64,000 nucleotides of DNA from Serratia liquefaciens ATCC 27592 (GCF_000422085.1 NC_021741.1:62001-126000); one strand, 5' to 3'. Shown: positions 27,024-40,058, counted from the stretch's first letter. A program made the numbers and translations. The notes: generated by a model not told the origin, from the sequence alone.

Positions 27024-28895
27024 TCAGTAGCCCAGCCGCATCGGCAACCAGGTGGAGAGCGCCGGGAATAGCGCGATAACGATGATGCCAAACAGCACGA
27101 TCAGCAGGTATTTGGCCATAGGTTTAATCACGTCCTGCATCGGGACGCCGCAGATGGCGCAGGTGGTGTACAACCCCAGGCCGATCGGCGGGGAAAACAG
27201 GCCGAAACCCATCGCCAGAATCATCACAATGGCGTAGTGCAGCGGGTTGAAGCCGAGCTGGGTGGCGATGGGCACCAGGATCGGCGCAAAGATAATCAGC
27301 GCCGGAGCGCCCTCTAGCACTGCGCCGAAAATAATCAGGATGACAATCGACAGCAGCAGGAACAGCCACGGACCGTAGTCTGCGCCGATGGCGACCAGCA
27401 GCTGTGCGCACTGTTGCGGGATCATTTCGATGGTCAGAGCGAAGGACAAACTGGTGGCGCAGGCGACGATAAACAGCAGCATGCCGGACAGCGCGGCGGT
27501 GTCGACAAACAGCTTCAGGGTAGCTTTCAGCGTCAGCTCACCAAAGGCCAACCGCCCGACCACGATGGCGTAGACCACCGCGAAGGCGGAGATCTCCGTG
27601 GAGGTGGCGATGCCGGCCACCACCCCCTTGCCGATCATCAAAATCATGACCAGACCGACGGCGGCGCCGATCAACAGTTGGCGCGTCGGCATCCGTACCG
27701 GGTAGGCGTCATCGACGTTGATGCGTTTGCCGAATATCACGGCGGCAATCAGCAGCAATACCAGCAGGCACAGGGCGGGGATCAGCCCGGCGATAAACAG
27801 CGCGCCAATCGAAATGTTGGCGATAAAGCCCATTACGATCAGGTTTACACAGGGGGGAATGGTCTCCGCCATAATGGCTGAAGCGGCGAATACCCCGGCA
27901 GACTCTTCGGCAGGTTGGCGAGCCCGACGTACCGCCGGCATCAGTACGCCGCCGACCGTGGCGACGTCCGCCAGCTTGGAACCGGAAATGCCGGAGAAAA
28001 ACGCCATCGACAAAATCGTCGTCATGTTCAGGCCGCCGCGATAGCGCCCCATGCCGCGCACGATCAGCTCAACCAGCCGTGACGACATGCCATTGACTTC
28101 CATCACCGCGCCGGCCAACAGAAAGAACGGGATCGCCAGCAGCACGAAATGGTCGACGCCGGCGGTGACCTGTTGGGCAAAGAAGACGAACGGCAGCGAC
28201 GGATCGCTGAGGAAAAACACCATCGCCGACATCCCGAGGGTAAAGGCGATCGGCACGCCGGAGATAATGCCAAGAATAAAGCAGGCCAGCATCAATGCGG
28301 CGGGCAGCGAGCTGAGCCCGGTGCCAGTATGCAAGCTAAGGTAGCCCGCGGCACCCAACAGCGCGACAACGGCGGCGCTGGTTAACACCACTTTCAGCGG
28401 CGCCTGGCAGGCGTGGTCGAGCGCGCTGACCAACATCACCGCGGCACCGATAAATACCGGCACCACGAAAATTGCCTGCGGCAGGCCGTGCTCGGTGGTC
28501 TGCGGCAGCGAAATGCCGACCAGGCTGAAGCTGGATACCGTCAGCCCCAATGCCACCAACACCAAAACCCAGCGGCTGGCATGCACCACATACGGCCGGG
28601 TGGCTTCCGGTAGCCAGCGCAGAAACAGATCGACACCAATGTGTCTGCCGCGCCCGGTGGAGGTGGCGACGCCGAAGAACACCAGCGTCACCATCAGCGC
28701 TCGCGCCACCTCTTCAGCCCATTCGATCGGGCTGTGCAGCGCGTAGCGCCAGACGACTGAAGCGAATACCACCACCACGTTCACCAGCAGCGCCAGTGCG
28801 CCGCCCCAGGCGGTAAAGCGGGTCAGGCCGCGGCTTAACTGCGTCAGAATAGCCACTTTTTTCACGCTCATTTCAAGGGTTACAGGAAGGGTCAT
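27024..28895 (-). CDS. TRAP transporter permease, DctQ-DctM fusion
   Basis: The 623-residue protein fuses the small four-helix DctQ subunit (about residues 15-165; WRYALHSPIEWAEEVARALMVTLVFFG) to the large DctM subunit (about 185-620; SGVPIAFTLGMSAMVFF, HFVLLAIPFFLLAGAVME and GLFSPPIGLGLYTTCAICG). With the extracytoplasmic DctP it forms a sodium-driven carboxylate or sugar-acid importer. GGAGG precedes the start. It is followed by the SDR gene. Confidence 0.92.
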   Translation of the reverse strand: MTLPVTLEMSVKKVAILTQLSRGLTRFTAWGGALALLVNVVVVFASVVWRYALHSPIEWAEEVARALMVTLVFFGVATSTGRGRHIGVDLFLRWLPEATRPYVVHASRWVLVLVALGLTVSSFSLVGISLPQTTEHGLPQAIFVVPVFIGAAVMLVSALDHACQAPLKVVLTSAAVVALLGAAGYLSLHTGTGLSSLPAALMLACFILGIISGVPIAFTLGMSAMVFFLSDPSLPFVFFAQQVTAGVDHFVLLAIPFFLLAGAVMEVNGMSSRLVELIVRGMGRYRGGLNMTTILSMAFFSGISGSKLADVATVGGVLMPAVRRARQPAEESAGVFAASAIMAETIPPCVNLIVMGFIANISIGALFIAGLIPALCLLVLLLIAAVIFGKRINVDDAYPVRMPTRQLLIGAAVGLVMILMIGKGVVAGIATSTEISAFAVVYAIVVGRLAFGELTLKATLKLFVDTAALSGMLLFIVACATSLSFALTIEMIPQQCAQLLVAIGADYGPWLFLLLSIVILIIFGAVLEGAPALIIFAPILVPIATQLGFNPLHYAIVMILAMGFGLFSPPIGLGLYTTCAICGVPMQDVIKPMAKYLLIVLFGIIVIALFPALSTWLPMRLGY

Positions 28896-28918
28896 AGCAA
28901 ATCCTCCGCCGGGGCGCG

Positions 28919-29932
28919 TTACGGCTGCGCTGCGGCATGAATGGCGTCCAGCACCGCTTTGGCCTGTGGATACTTAGCGGTAAATGCCGCCTGCAGCGGC
29001 AGGGTTTGCTGGCGGAAATAGTCGCGGTCGGTTTCGCTGAAAATCACGCCGGCGGCTTTCAGTTTTTCCATGGCCTGAATTTCTTTTTCCGCCGCAATTT
29101 TGCGTTCATAAAGGGTGGCTTCGTTGGCCGCGGCCAGCACCTCGTCACGCAAGTCTTGCGGAATGCGCTGGAAAGCCGCCTGGCTGATGGTGGCTACTAT
29201 CGGGTTATAGATATGACGGGTCAGCGTGGCGTTTTTGGCGATCTCGTAATACTTGCTGGTGTACACCGTGGCGGCATCGTGTTCCACGCCGTCGATCACT
29301 CCCATCTGCAGTGCGGAGTAAACCTCACCGCCGGGCATTGGGATTGCCGTAGCGCCCATGCTTTTCAGCGTGGCGATGAAATTGGGGGCCGGCAGCACCC
29401 GCACCTTCATCCGATTAAGATCCTGCGGCGACTGCAGCGGTTTTTTACTGTAAATGTTGCGCGCCCCCAGGCTGAAACCGTAACCCAGCACCTTGATGTT
29501 GCTCTGTTTGGCCAACATGGCGCTCAGCAGTTGGCCTGCCTGGCCGTCGAGCGCCCGGCCCAGCTGTTGGTTGTCATTAAACAGATAACCCAGATCCAAC
29601 ACGCCGATCTCCGGCACCAGCGTGGCCCAGATGGAAGTCCCGGAGATCATCATGTCGATCGCGCCGATGCGCACCTGCTGCACCGCATCGGCTTCTTTTC
29701 CGAGCATGCCGTTCGGGAAATAGTTGAGGGCAATTTTACCCGGCAGACGCTGCTCCAAATTCTGTTTGAAACGGTTGAACCAGATAGCGTGTGCGGAGTA
29801 GCCATCGTCGGGTAACGATGAATAAACCCGCAGGTTGACTTCGGCGGCGTTGGCGCGCAGCGGCAGGGTAAACAGCATAAATAACAACGTGATAAACAGG
29901 CGCGGCGTTAAGCGGCATGTCATTGATTTCAT
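28919..29932 (-). CDS. TRAP transporter substrate-binding protein (DctP family)
   Basis: The 337-residue product has a signal peptide ending near LRANAAE and the DctP fold, with KVRVLPAPNFIATLKSMGATAIPMPGGEVYSALQMGVIDGVEHD carrying the conserved carboxylate-binding Arg region. The ATG at 29932 is chosen because it begins the signal peptide; upstream residues look untranslated. It is the first gene of the TRAP/SDR/LacI cluster. Confidence 0.9.
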   Translation of the reverse strand: MKSMTCRLTPRLFITLLFMLFTLPLRANAAEVNLRVYSSLPDDGYSAHAIWFNRFKQNLEQRLPGKIALNYFPNGMLGKEADAVQQVRIGAIDMMISGTSIWATLVPEIGVLDLGYLFNDNQQLGRALDGQAGQLLSAMLAKQSNIKVLGYGFSLGARNIYSKKPLQSPQDLNRMKVRVLPAPNFIATLKSMGATAIPMPGGEVYSALQMGVIDGVEHDAATVYTSKYYEIAKNATLTRHIYNPIVATISQAAFQRIPQDLRDEVLAAANEATLYERKIAAEKEIQAMEKLKAAGVIFSETDRDYFRQQTLPLQAAFTAKYPQAKAVLDAIHAAAQP

Positions 29933-30049
29933 GAGCCTGGCTCCCGATCGCAGACAGCCTGCGATGCTGGTGGTGAAGATGATTCCCCTGCTGGGCAATG
30001 CGGTAGGGACAGGGGGGAACGGGACGATACTTTGTGTCTTAATCTTTAA

Positions 30050-30076
30050 CTGTAACGTTTTAGTGTATCGTTACAG
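30050..30076. promoter_or_regulatory. Candidate LacI-type operator upstream of the TRAP cluster
   Basis: CTGTAACG (30050-30057) and CGTTACAG (30069-30076) form perfect 8-bp inverted arms with an 11-bp spacer, about 120 bp upstream of the TRAP binding-protein gene. The half-site resembles those of gluconate-type LacI repressors (TGTAAC/GTTACA). Assignment to the cluster's repressor is inferred. Confidence 0.5.
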
Positions 30077-30254
30077 AAAACCTACAAACATTCGGTTGGC
30101 AGATCAATTTTTATCCGTGAAAAAGGCCGGGAAATACGCGTTCTGTGAGCAGGCTCTAAAAATAGGCGGGTAGAAGTTGGCGGTCAGTGAGCTGCCCCTG
30201 CGGGCGTTTAGCTTCTATAATCGCTGCTGGATAACCGTGAATTCAGGAGTGAGC

Positions 30255-31703
30255 ATGCCTTCCAGGGCGATAATTAAATGGACCAAACGACTGACGATAG
30301 TGGGCGTCACCGTCTTGCTCACGCTGTTTGCGGTGCGGGTTTACGATACTCAGCGCGGCCCTGCGTTGGAGCCGTGGCATACTTTTGTGCCGCACGAGTT
30401 GTCGGCCGCCGAGCTGGATAAAACCAACTGGCAAGGTTATCTGGCCGCAGAGAGCCGGGTGTTTGACGAGGTGAAAGTTAACGTCACGGACAAACTCTCC
30501 GCCAGCGAACGCATTCCGCTCAACCGTTATTTTGACGGCAGCCCGGTCTACCCGGAACATTTTGCCCACGACTGGAACCGCTCCTACGAATTGCTGCCGC
30601 AGGGCGAACCCCGTGGTGCGGTGGTGCTGCTGCACGGCCTGACAGATTCGCCTTATAGCCTGCGGCATATCGCTGAGAACTACCGGCAGCAGGGGTATGT
30701 GGCGGTAGGTATTCGCCTGCCGGCTCACGGTACGGTGCCGGGGGCACTGACCGATATTGAATGGCGCGACTGGCTGGCGGCAACGCGTTTAGCCGTGCGC
30801 GAGGCGCGCAGCAAGGCCGGAGGCGACAAGCCGCTGCATATCGTGGGCTTTTCCAACGGTGGTGCGCTGGCGATGAAGTATGCGTTGGATGCGCTGGACG
30901 ATCCGCAGTTGGCGGCGCCGCAGCGGTTGGTGTTGATCTCACCGATGATTGGCGTGACCAGTTTTGCCCGTTTCGCCGGTATTGCCGGCTGGCCGGCGGT
31001 GTTTCCGGCGTTTGCCAAAGCGGCCTGGCTCGGCGTCTTGCCGGAGTTTAACCCCTTCAAATACAATTCATTTCCGGTGAACGGCGCGCGTCAGTCTTAC
31101 CTGCTCAGCAACGGTCTGCAACAGCAAATCGCTCGGGCAGCGCGTGACGGCAAGCTGGACAAGTTGGCGCCGGTGCTGACCTTCCAGTCGGTAATGGATT
31201 CGACCGTCAGTACGCGGGCGGTGATCCGCGCGTTATATAATGAATTGCCGGCTAACGGCAGCGAACTGGTGCTGTTTGACGTCAATCGTACGGTAAACTT
31301 TGGGCCCTTGCTGCGACCCAATGCGGCGGCGGCGGTCAGCCAACTGTTGCCTGCGCCGCCGCGCCGTTATCAAACCACGGTGATTGCCAACGCCTCGCCC
31401 GAGAGTAGCGAAGCCATTGCCAGTGTGACAGCGGCCGGAGAAACGACGCAAAGCGTACAGCCACTGGGCATGACCTATCCGGCGGACATCTATTCGCTGT
31501 CGCACGTGGCACTGCCATTCCCGGTGAGCGATTCGCTTTATGGCCGCTTCCCGGCTCAGCGCGGCGAGTTCGGCATCAGCCTGGGTACGCTGGCAGCGCG
31601 TGGCGAACGTTCGGTGCTGGTGGTCGATCTGGATTCACTGATGCGCATTGCCTCTAACCCGTTTTTCCCTTATCTGCTGCAGCGCATCGATAGCAAGCTT
31701 TAG
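30255..31703 (+). CDS. Membrane-anchored alpha/beta hydrolase
   Basis: The 482-residue protein has an N-terminal membrane anchor (about 10-27) and an alpha/beta hydrolase domain with VVLLHGLTDSPYSLRHIAENY (oxyanion loop) and HIVGFSNGGALAMKYAL, whose GFSNG is the nucleophile elbow. The ATG at 30255 follows CAGGAG. It is a probable periplasm-facing esterase or lipase-like enzyme; substrate unknown. Its stop overlaps the convergent dehydrogenase gene by 4 bp. Confidence 0.75.
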   Translation: MPSRAIIKWTKRLTIVGVTVLLTLFAVRVYDTQRGPALEPWHTFVPHELSAAELDKTNWQGYLAAESRVFDEVKVNVTDKLSASERIPLNRYFDGSPVYPEHFAHDWNRSYELLPQGEPRGAVVLLHGLTDSPYSLRHIAENYRQQGYVAVGIRLPAHGTVPGALTDIEWRDWLAATRLAVREARSKAGGDKPLHIVGFSNGGALAMKYALDALDDPQLAAPQRLVLISPMIGVTSFARFAGIAGWPAVFPAFAKAAWLGVLPEFNPFKYNSFPVNGARQSYLLSNGLQQQIARAARDGKLDKLAPVLTFQSVMDSTVSTRAVIRALYNELPANGSELVLFDVNRTVNFGPLLRPNAAAAVSQLLPAPPRRYQTTVIANASPESSEAIASVTAAGETTQSVQPLGMTYPADIYSLSHVALPFPVSDSLYGRFPAQRGEFGISLGTLAARGERSVLVVDLDSLMRIASNPFFPYLLQRIDSKL

Positions 31704-32449
31704 TCGAAACCGAGGATGCTGAAGGCATCGTCCTGCGGGTAGTAGCCGAGCAGGCGGGTGGTTTCCTCCAGCGACAGGCGCTTATAGCGGTTGTTGGAAA
31801 CGCCGTGCACCACCGCATGGTGCACGCCTTCAATGCGCAGGCAGCGTTCGAGCAGATCGGCGGCGTCGCGATGGCTGAGGAAGGCGCTCATATCACGGGC
31901 GCTGAGTTGTTCACCGCGTGCCAACGTGGTGAAGTTGGCGATGCGTACCGACAGCGAAGACAGCCCCTCCTGATGGGCAAAGTAGGCGGCGATGCCCTCG
32001 CCAAACGCTTTGCTGACCCCGTACAGATTTTTCGGCTTGGGTGCGTCCTGCGGTCGAATTTGGTAATCCAACGGATAGCCCTCGACCGCCTGCGCGCTGC
32101 TGGCGAACACCACGCGTTTGCAACCGGCGTCCTTCGCCGCACGGAAGATATTGAAGGTGCCGAGGATATTGTTGTCCATCAGTGAATTGCAAAAATCGGC
32201 ATCGGGGGAAGGATCGGCCGCCAGGTGCAGTACGGTATCGATATTGGCGCAGGCCGACCGGCAGGCTTCGATATCGGCGATATCAAAACTGATGATCTCG
32301 TCGTCCGGCTGCAGATTGTGCAACAGGCTGACGTCTCTTTCCGCCAGCCGCAGCTGATAGCGATTGCCAACGGACTGACGGAATGCCGTAGCGACCCGGC
32401 CGCCCGCGCCGGTAATCAGAATTCGTCCAAACTCAGTACGCAAAGTCAT
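31700..32449 (-). CDS. NAD-dependent epimerase/dehydratase family, uronate-dehydrogenase-like
   Basis: The 249-residue extended SDR has ILITGAGGRVATAF, DIADIEAC, FASSAQAVEGYP and LYGVSKAFGE, where YGVSK holds the catalytic Tyr and Lys. Size and motifs fit the uronate dehydrogenase (Udh) branch, which oxidises hexuronates to aldaric-acid lactones. That would fit a neighbouring TRAP system importing a sugar acid, but the genes are not in one operon. Some Udh-like proteins have other substrates. Confidence 0.7.
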   Translation of the reverse strand: MTLRTEFGRILITGAGGRVATAFRQSVGNRYQLRLAERDVSLLHNLQPDDEIISFDIADIEACRSACANIDTVLHLAADPSPDADFCNSLMDNNILGTFNIFRAAKDAGCKRVVFASSAQAVEGYPLDYQIRPQDAPKPKNLYGVSKAFGEGIAAYFAHQEGLSSLSVRIANFTTLARGEQLSARDMSAFLSHRDAADLLERCLRIEGVHHAVVHGVSNNRYKRLSLEETTRLLGYYPQDDAFSILGFD

Positions 32450-32540
32450 GATCTCAGCTGTCCCTAAAGTGAATTACGCGGTGATCAGTAATAATCCCCT
32501 GCGTGACTTTTGTCCAGTATCAATTAGCCTTGCTGATGTT

Positions 32541-33404
32541 TTATGTCGCCAATGGGCATTTTTTTTCGATGGTATCCGCCAGAAAAGTCATCACTGCGCG
32601 TACGGCAACGGACCGCGCCAGATCGGGATAAGTGACCAGCCACAGCTCGCGAGTTGGCGCGGTGATGGGGGTGGGTAAAACCACCAGATCTGGGTCGCTA
32701 TCGGCGACAAACGTCGGCAATACCACGGCACCTAGCCCCGAACGCGCGGCTTCTTGCAGCGAGAACAGATCGCTGGCCTCAAAAACCACCGGGCGGCCCT
32801 GTAACAGCTGCTGCAACCACTGCTGGTGGGGCTGGTGTTGGTAGTGGTGGTCATAGGCGATAAAGGCCCGTGCGGCTTCCGGCAGGGCTGCGTGCTGCGG
32901 CGTGGCGTACAGCGCGTAGCGCATCATGCCGATGCGCTGAACCAGCAGATCCGGTTGTTGCGGACGTACCATTCGCACCGCCACTTCGGCATCGCCACGG
33001 TCCAGTTCGGCGATGGCCGATTCGCCGGAGAGTATCAACGTAATATGCGGAAAAGCCTGATGAAATCTCGCAATCTCCGGTGCGATAACCCGTGCGGCTA
33101 TCGACGGCGGTGCACTGATGCGCACCTGGGTTTGCGGTGTTTCGCCGGCGCTGCGCGCATGACGGACAATGGCGTGGCTTTGGTTTTCAATCTCGGCAGC
33201 CAGCCCTGCAATCATTTTGCCATCCTGTGTCAGCGGTGTGCTGCGCGGCAGGCGGAGGATCAGCCGCAGACCGAGCGCTTTCTCCAGTGCCGCGACTCGG
33301 CGGCCCACGGTGGCGTGATCACAGCCCATTTCTCGCGCCGCTGCCGACAATGAACCGGTACGCGCCAGCACCACAAAGTGTTTTAAATCCTGCCAATCGA
33401 ACAT
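32541..33404 (-). CDS. LysR-family transcriptional regulator
   Basis: The 287-residue protein has an N-terminal LysR wHTH (FVVLARTGSLSAAAREMGCDHATVGRRVAALEKAL) and an effector domain from about residue 90. AGGA precedes the ATG. It is divergent from an SDR gene across 114 bp and probably regulates it. The HTH's 'DHATVGRR' wording is that of the group often paired with oxidoreductases. Confidence 0.85.
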   Translation of the reverse strand: MFDWQDLKHFVVLARTGSLSAAAREMGCDHATVGRRVAALEKALGLRLILRLPRSTPLTQDGKMIAGLAAEIENQSHAIVRHARSAGETPQTQVRISAPPSIAARVIAPEIARFHQAFPHITLILSGESAIAELDRGDAEVAVRMVRPQQPDLLVQRIGMMRYALYATPQHAALPEAARAFIAYDHHYQHQPHQQWLQQLLQGRPVVFEASDLFSLQEAARSGLGAVVLPTFVADSDPDLVVLPTPITAPTRELWLVTYPDLARSVAVRAVMTFLADTIEKKCPLAT

Positions 33405-33518
33405 CAGTGAATTCCTGCACAGTATCGTTGCAAATTTATGGAATATTCACACAGAGCGGGGTGTGATTCAATGCCGTTATGTTTGAAACCAAATTGAATT
33501 ATTCAATAAGGTAATCTT

Positions 33519-34277
33519 ATGAATTTGCAACTGCAGGATCGCGTCGCGTTGGTGACCGGCGCCAGTGAAGGAATCGGTGCGGGTATGGTCAGGGTATTTG
33601 CAGCGCAGGGCGTTACCGTGGTGGCTACCGCCCGTCGTGAAGATCGCCTGCTGGCCCTGGCAGATGAGATCGCGAAAAGCGGTGGCATACGGCCTTACGT
33701 GACTGCGGCGGATATCACCGATGCAGGAGCACTCGACAGCCTGCTTGCTCAGGTGCAGCAACGCTTCGGCACGATAGACATTGTGATTAATGCCGTCGGC
33801 GGGGCTCGTCCAACCGCACTGAACGAAGGCGACGCGGGTTGGGAAGAGGCTTTTGCCCTGAATTTCACGCCGGCGCGTCGGGTCACCCACGCACTGTTGC
33901 CCGGTATGCAGGCGCAGGGATGGGGCCGGATCATCAACATCAGTGGCTCGATGGAGCCGCGTAGTTTAAACGCCGCCACTGCCGCTAAAGGTGCATTGCA
34001 TCTGTGGGCCAAGGGGCTGGCGGGAGAGGTGGCGGCGCAGGGCATTACCGTCAATACGCTGCAGCCCGGGCGGATTAATAGCGAACAGGTGCGTGAAAAA
34101 CTGCACCCGACCGACGCCGCACGCCTGGCATTTATCGAACAGAATATCCCGATCGGCTATTTTGGCGAGCCGGAAGACATGGCTTATCTGGCCGCGTTTC
34201 TTTGTTCCCCGCTCGCGCGATATATCACCGGTGCGGTGATCCCGGTAGACGGCGGCATGCACTATTTCGCTCACTGA
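33519..34277 (+). CDS. SDR-family protein lacking the catalytic tyrosine
   Basis: The 252-residue protein has the classical SDR frame: TGASEGIG cofactor motif, NAVGG, INISGS with the catalytic Ser region, and ITGAVIPVDGG at the end. The YxxxK motif is altered: the sequence reads NAATAAKGAL, so Lys157 is kept but the Tyr position (153) is Ala. It may be a binding protein, or use another acid. AAGG precedes the ATG. It is divergent from a LysR gene. Confidence 0.8.
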   Translation: MNLQLQDRVALVTGASEGIGAGMVRVFAAQGVTVVATARREDRLLALADEIAKSGGIRPYVTAADITDAGALDSLLAQVQQRFGTIDIVINAVGGARPTALNEGDAGWEEAFALNFTPARRVTHALLPGMQAQGWGRIINISGSMEPRSLNAATAAKGALHLWAKGLAGEVAAQGITVNTLQPGRINSEQVREKLHPTDAARLAFIEQNIPIGYFGEPEDMAYLAAFLCSPLARYITGAVIPVDGGMHYFAH

Positions 34278-34375
34278 CGCCGTTTTGTACGGCGGATCAC
34301 AGTTCGGTAATTTGCCGTCGCAAGCTCTTGCCTCGACAAAAAGTCGGGTGGTAACGTCATAACTCAGCCGATTTA

Positions 34376-37820
<3,445 letters not shown>

Positions 37821-37833
37821 GTTTTACCCATTA

Positions 37834-37854
37834 ACCCGGTGGCAATCACCGGGT
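37834..37854 (+). terminator. Hairpin between bglB and the porin gene
   Basis: ACCCGGTG / CACCGGGT with a 5-nt loop lies 14 bp after the bglB stop. Without a T run it may attenuate or protect mRNA rather than terminate. Confidence 0.5.
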
Positions 37855-37948
37855 CATGACCTTTATCTACTGCTGCCAATGTTTGGGGAATTCTCGCCCA
37901 GGGAATGCTGTTGCCCGCAGTCAGCGTAATATGCGGAGAAATATAATA

Positions 37949-39343
37949 ATGAAATACCCATTACCTCACTCAATAACCTGCGCAGGATTACTGTGGATCA
38001 GCGTTGGCGCACAGGCGGAAACTTTGCAAACCGCCAAAGACGTGGAGGCGCCAACGGCCCAGTGGCAAGGCGTCGCGCTCGGGTTTGAACCGCCACAACC
38101 TGGGTTGTTGGGCGACATGCTGGGGATCAGACCGATCCTGGAAGATCATGGCTTTCACTATAATCTGGGTTATCTCAGCCAGCTTTCCTATAACGCCGGC
38201 GGTGGATATAACCACGACAGGCAGGCGTCCTATATTGATCAGTTCTCGCTGACCTTCAGCCAGGACCTGCAGGCGCTGACCGGCATTCCGGATGCGGCGC
38301 TTGAAGGCAATATCGTTAACCGCAACCATGATAACAACCTGACGCGCGACCGCCTGCAGGATCCGCGCGTTAATCCGACCGATTTGTCCCAGGAAAGTTA
38401 CGGCGGCCAGTCGATCACCCGGCTGGGCTGGCTGACCTTTAGCCGCAGTTTTCTGGAGCGTCGGCTGCAATGGCGCATCGGCATGATGAACAAGGTGCAG
38501 GATTTCGATCAGATCATTCCCTGTGACTTCCAGACGCTGACGCTGTGCGGCGGCAAGTCCGCCAACTCATTGACCTGGTATAACTGGAATGTCCACTACT
38601 GGGGTACCACGCTGCAATACAAACTGACCGACGGGTTGACCTTCAAAACCGGCCTGATGGAGCAGAACCCAAGCGCCCCAAGCCGCAGCCATGCCTGGAG
38701 CTGGTCGACCAAAGGCAGTAAAGGCCTGTTGCTGCCGATGGAGCTGGAACTGAAAACCCATGCGGTCAATCAGTTGCCGGGGGTATATAACCTGGGAGTG
38801 TTGTTCACCAATGCCCGGCAACAAGATTTGTATGAGGGGGTCTCCGGCGGCCCGGGAGCGAGCGATCCAAACGGCTATCGCAGCCATGACCGCACCTGGT
38901 TCCTGTACAGTGGTTTTAACCAACAGCTAACGCGTCATCCGGATGATGCCAATCGGGGTCTGAGCCTGTTCTACAGCCTGGGATTGGCTGATCCGCGTTC
39001 CAACTATATGCATTACTCCACCTCCACCGGTATTCGCTACCGCGGATTGTTTGACGCGCGGCCGGACGATTGGCTGGGCCTGGGCGTTTCAATGGTCAAG
39101 TTGAGCGACCATTACCGGGATAATCAGCGTTACCTGAATCAACTCAACAACGCCACCGCGTATAACGATCCTAATTTCCGCCCGGTGCCAGGACATTCCG
39201 TGACGGCAGAACTCTACTATCGCTTCAACGTCACCCCCTGGCTGCAGCTGCAGCCGGGCCTACAATACTGGCATCATCCGGGGGGCGTAAGTGAAACGCA
39301 GGATGCCTGGGTGACGGCGTTGAAAACCGTAGTGACCTTCTGA
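37949..39343 (+). CDS. OprB-type carbohydrate-selective porin
   Basis: The 464-residue outer-membrane protein starts with a signal peptide ending near GAQAE and continues as a beta-barrel with alternating hydrophobic strands and a C-terminal Phe (TVVTF). FSLTFSQDLQALTGIPDAALEGNIVNR and YRFNVTPWLQLQPGLQYWHHPGG are characteristic of the OprB family. Its place after bglB implies passage of aryl-beta-glucosides, as BglH does in E. coli, though this is a different porin family. The ATG at 37949 begins the signal peptide. Confidence 0.88.
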   Translation: MKYPLPHSITCAGLLWISVGAQAETLQTAKDVEAPTAQWQGVALGFEPPQPGLLGDMLGIRPILEDHGFHYNLGYLSQLSYNAGGGYNHDRQASYIDQFSLTFSQDLQALTGIPDAALEGNIVNRNHDNNLTRDRLQDPRVNPTDLSQESYGGQSITRLGWLTFSRSFLERRLQWRIGMMNKVQDFDQIIPCDFQTLTLCGGKSANSLTWYNWNVHYWGTTLQYKLTDGLTFKTGLMEQNPSAPSRSHAWSWSTKGSKGLLLPMELELKTHAVNQLPGVYNLGVLFTNARQQDLYEGVSGGPGASDPNGYRSHDRTWFLYSGFNQQLTRHPDDANRGLSLFYSLGLADPRSNYMHYSTSTGIRYRGLFDARPDDWLGLGVSMVKLSDHYRDNQRYLNQLNNATAYNDPNFRPVPGHSVTAELYYRFNVTPWLQLQPGLQYWHHPGGVSETQDAWVTALKTVVTF

Positions 39344-39346
39344 GGA

Positions 39347-39946
39347 TTACGCCGCATCGCTTTCCCGGTAACGCTGGCGTGCATGTTCGAACCAGCTTGC
39401 CGGGACGTTATGCGGCGGCAACAGCAGCTTTTCCAGACCCTGCTCGACGATATGGTTGGCCTGGCGCCACAGCGTCGGGTCGCCTTCGGTCAGCACTTCC
39501 AGCAGACGCTGTTTTTCTATCAAATAAGTGCGCGCAAAATGGCTGTCGAATTCCAGCAGTGAACGAGTGTTGTCGATCAGATCGGCCAGTTTGATGGTTT
39601 TGGCCTGCGGTGAAGCGTTGGCGCTGTGCCGTCGATCGCGGTTTTTACGTTCGAAGCGATTACCGCCGCCGGTGCCGCTGACGTTGGTCAGCATTGCCAC
39701 CAGTTCTGCCACCTTTGGCCCAAAATGGCTCTCGATATCGCCGAGGGTGGTGGGCGTGTCTTCCACCGTGTCGTGCAGCCAGGCGGCAGCCAGCATTTCC
39801 TCGCTGTGCGGCACGCTGCTGACGATTTCCATTACCGCCTGCGGATGAACGATGTAGGGGTCATTGGTGTATTTGCGGCGCTGATCGATAGCCGCATGCG
39901 CCTTGGTGGCGTAGCGGCGTGCGCGTTCTACCAGTGTGGTTGTCAT
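39347..39946 (-). CDS. HD-domain phosphohydrolase, SpoT/MESH1-like
   Basis: The 199-residue single-domain protein carries RRKYTNDPYIVHPQAVMEIV and AAWLHDTVEDTPTTLGDI, the RxxxxxYxxHP and HDxxED metal motifs of the SpoT hydrolase domain, then KLADLIDN. It lacks the synthetase, TGS and ACT parts of SpoT. It could be a small alarmone hydrolase, but other nucleotide substrates are possible. GGAGG precedes the ATG. It converges on the porin gene. Confidence 0.8.
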   Translation of the reverse strand: MTTTLVERARRYATKAHAAIDQRRKYTNDPYIVHPQAVMEIVSSVPHSEEMLAAAWLHDTVEDTPTTLGDIESHFGPKVAELVAMLTNVSGTGGGNRFERKNRDRRHSANASPQAKTIKLADLIDNTRSLLEFDSHFARTYLIEKQRLLEVLTEGDPTLWRQANHIVEQGLEKLLLPPHNVPASWFEHARQRYRESDAA

Positions 39947-40019
39947 ATCCTTTTCCTCCGGCACAGCACCCTGCTGTGGCATCCCCTGCATTAAAAAAGG
40001 TAGCATACCGATTAAAAAA

Positions 40020-40045
40020 TAGCTTGCGATTACATCGTGCGCTAT
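40020..40045 (+). promoter_or_regulatory. Candidate OhrR operator in front of ohrR
   Basis: TTGCGATTACATCGTGCGCTAT shares GCGATTnnATCGTG with a site in front of ohr at 40588-40613. Each is built on a CGAT/ATCG dyad and lies in a promoter region of this pair. Confidence 0.5.
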
Positions 40046-40058
40046 CTATATTCAAAAC

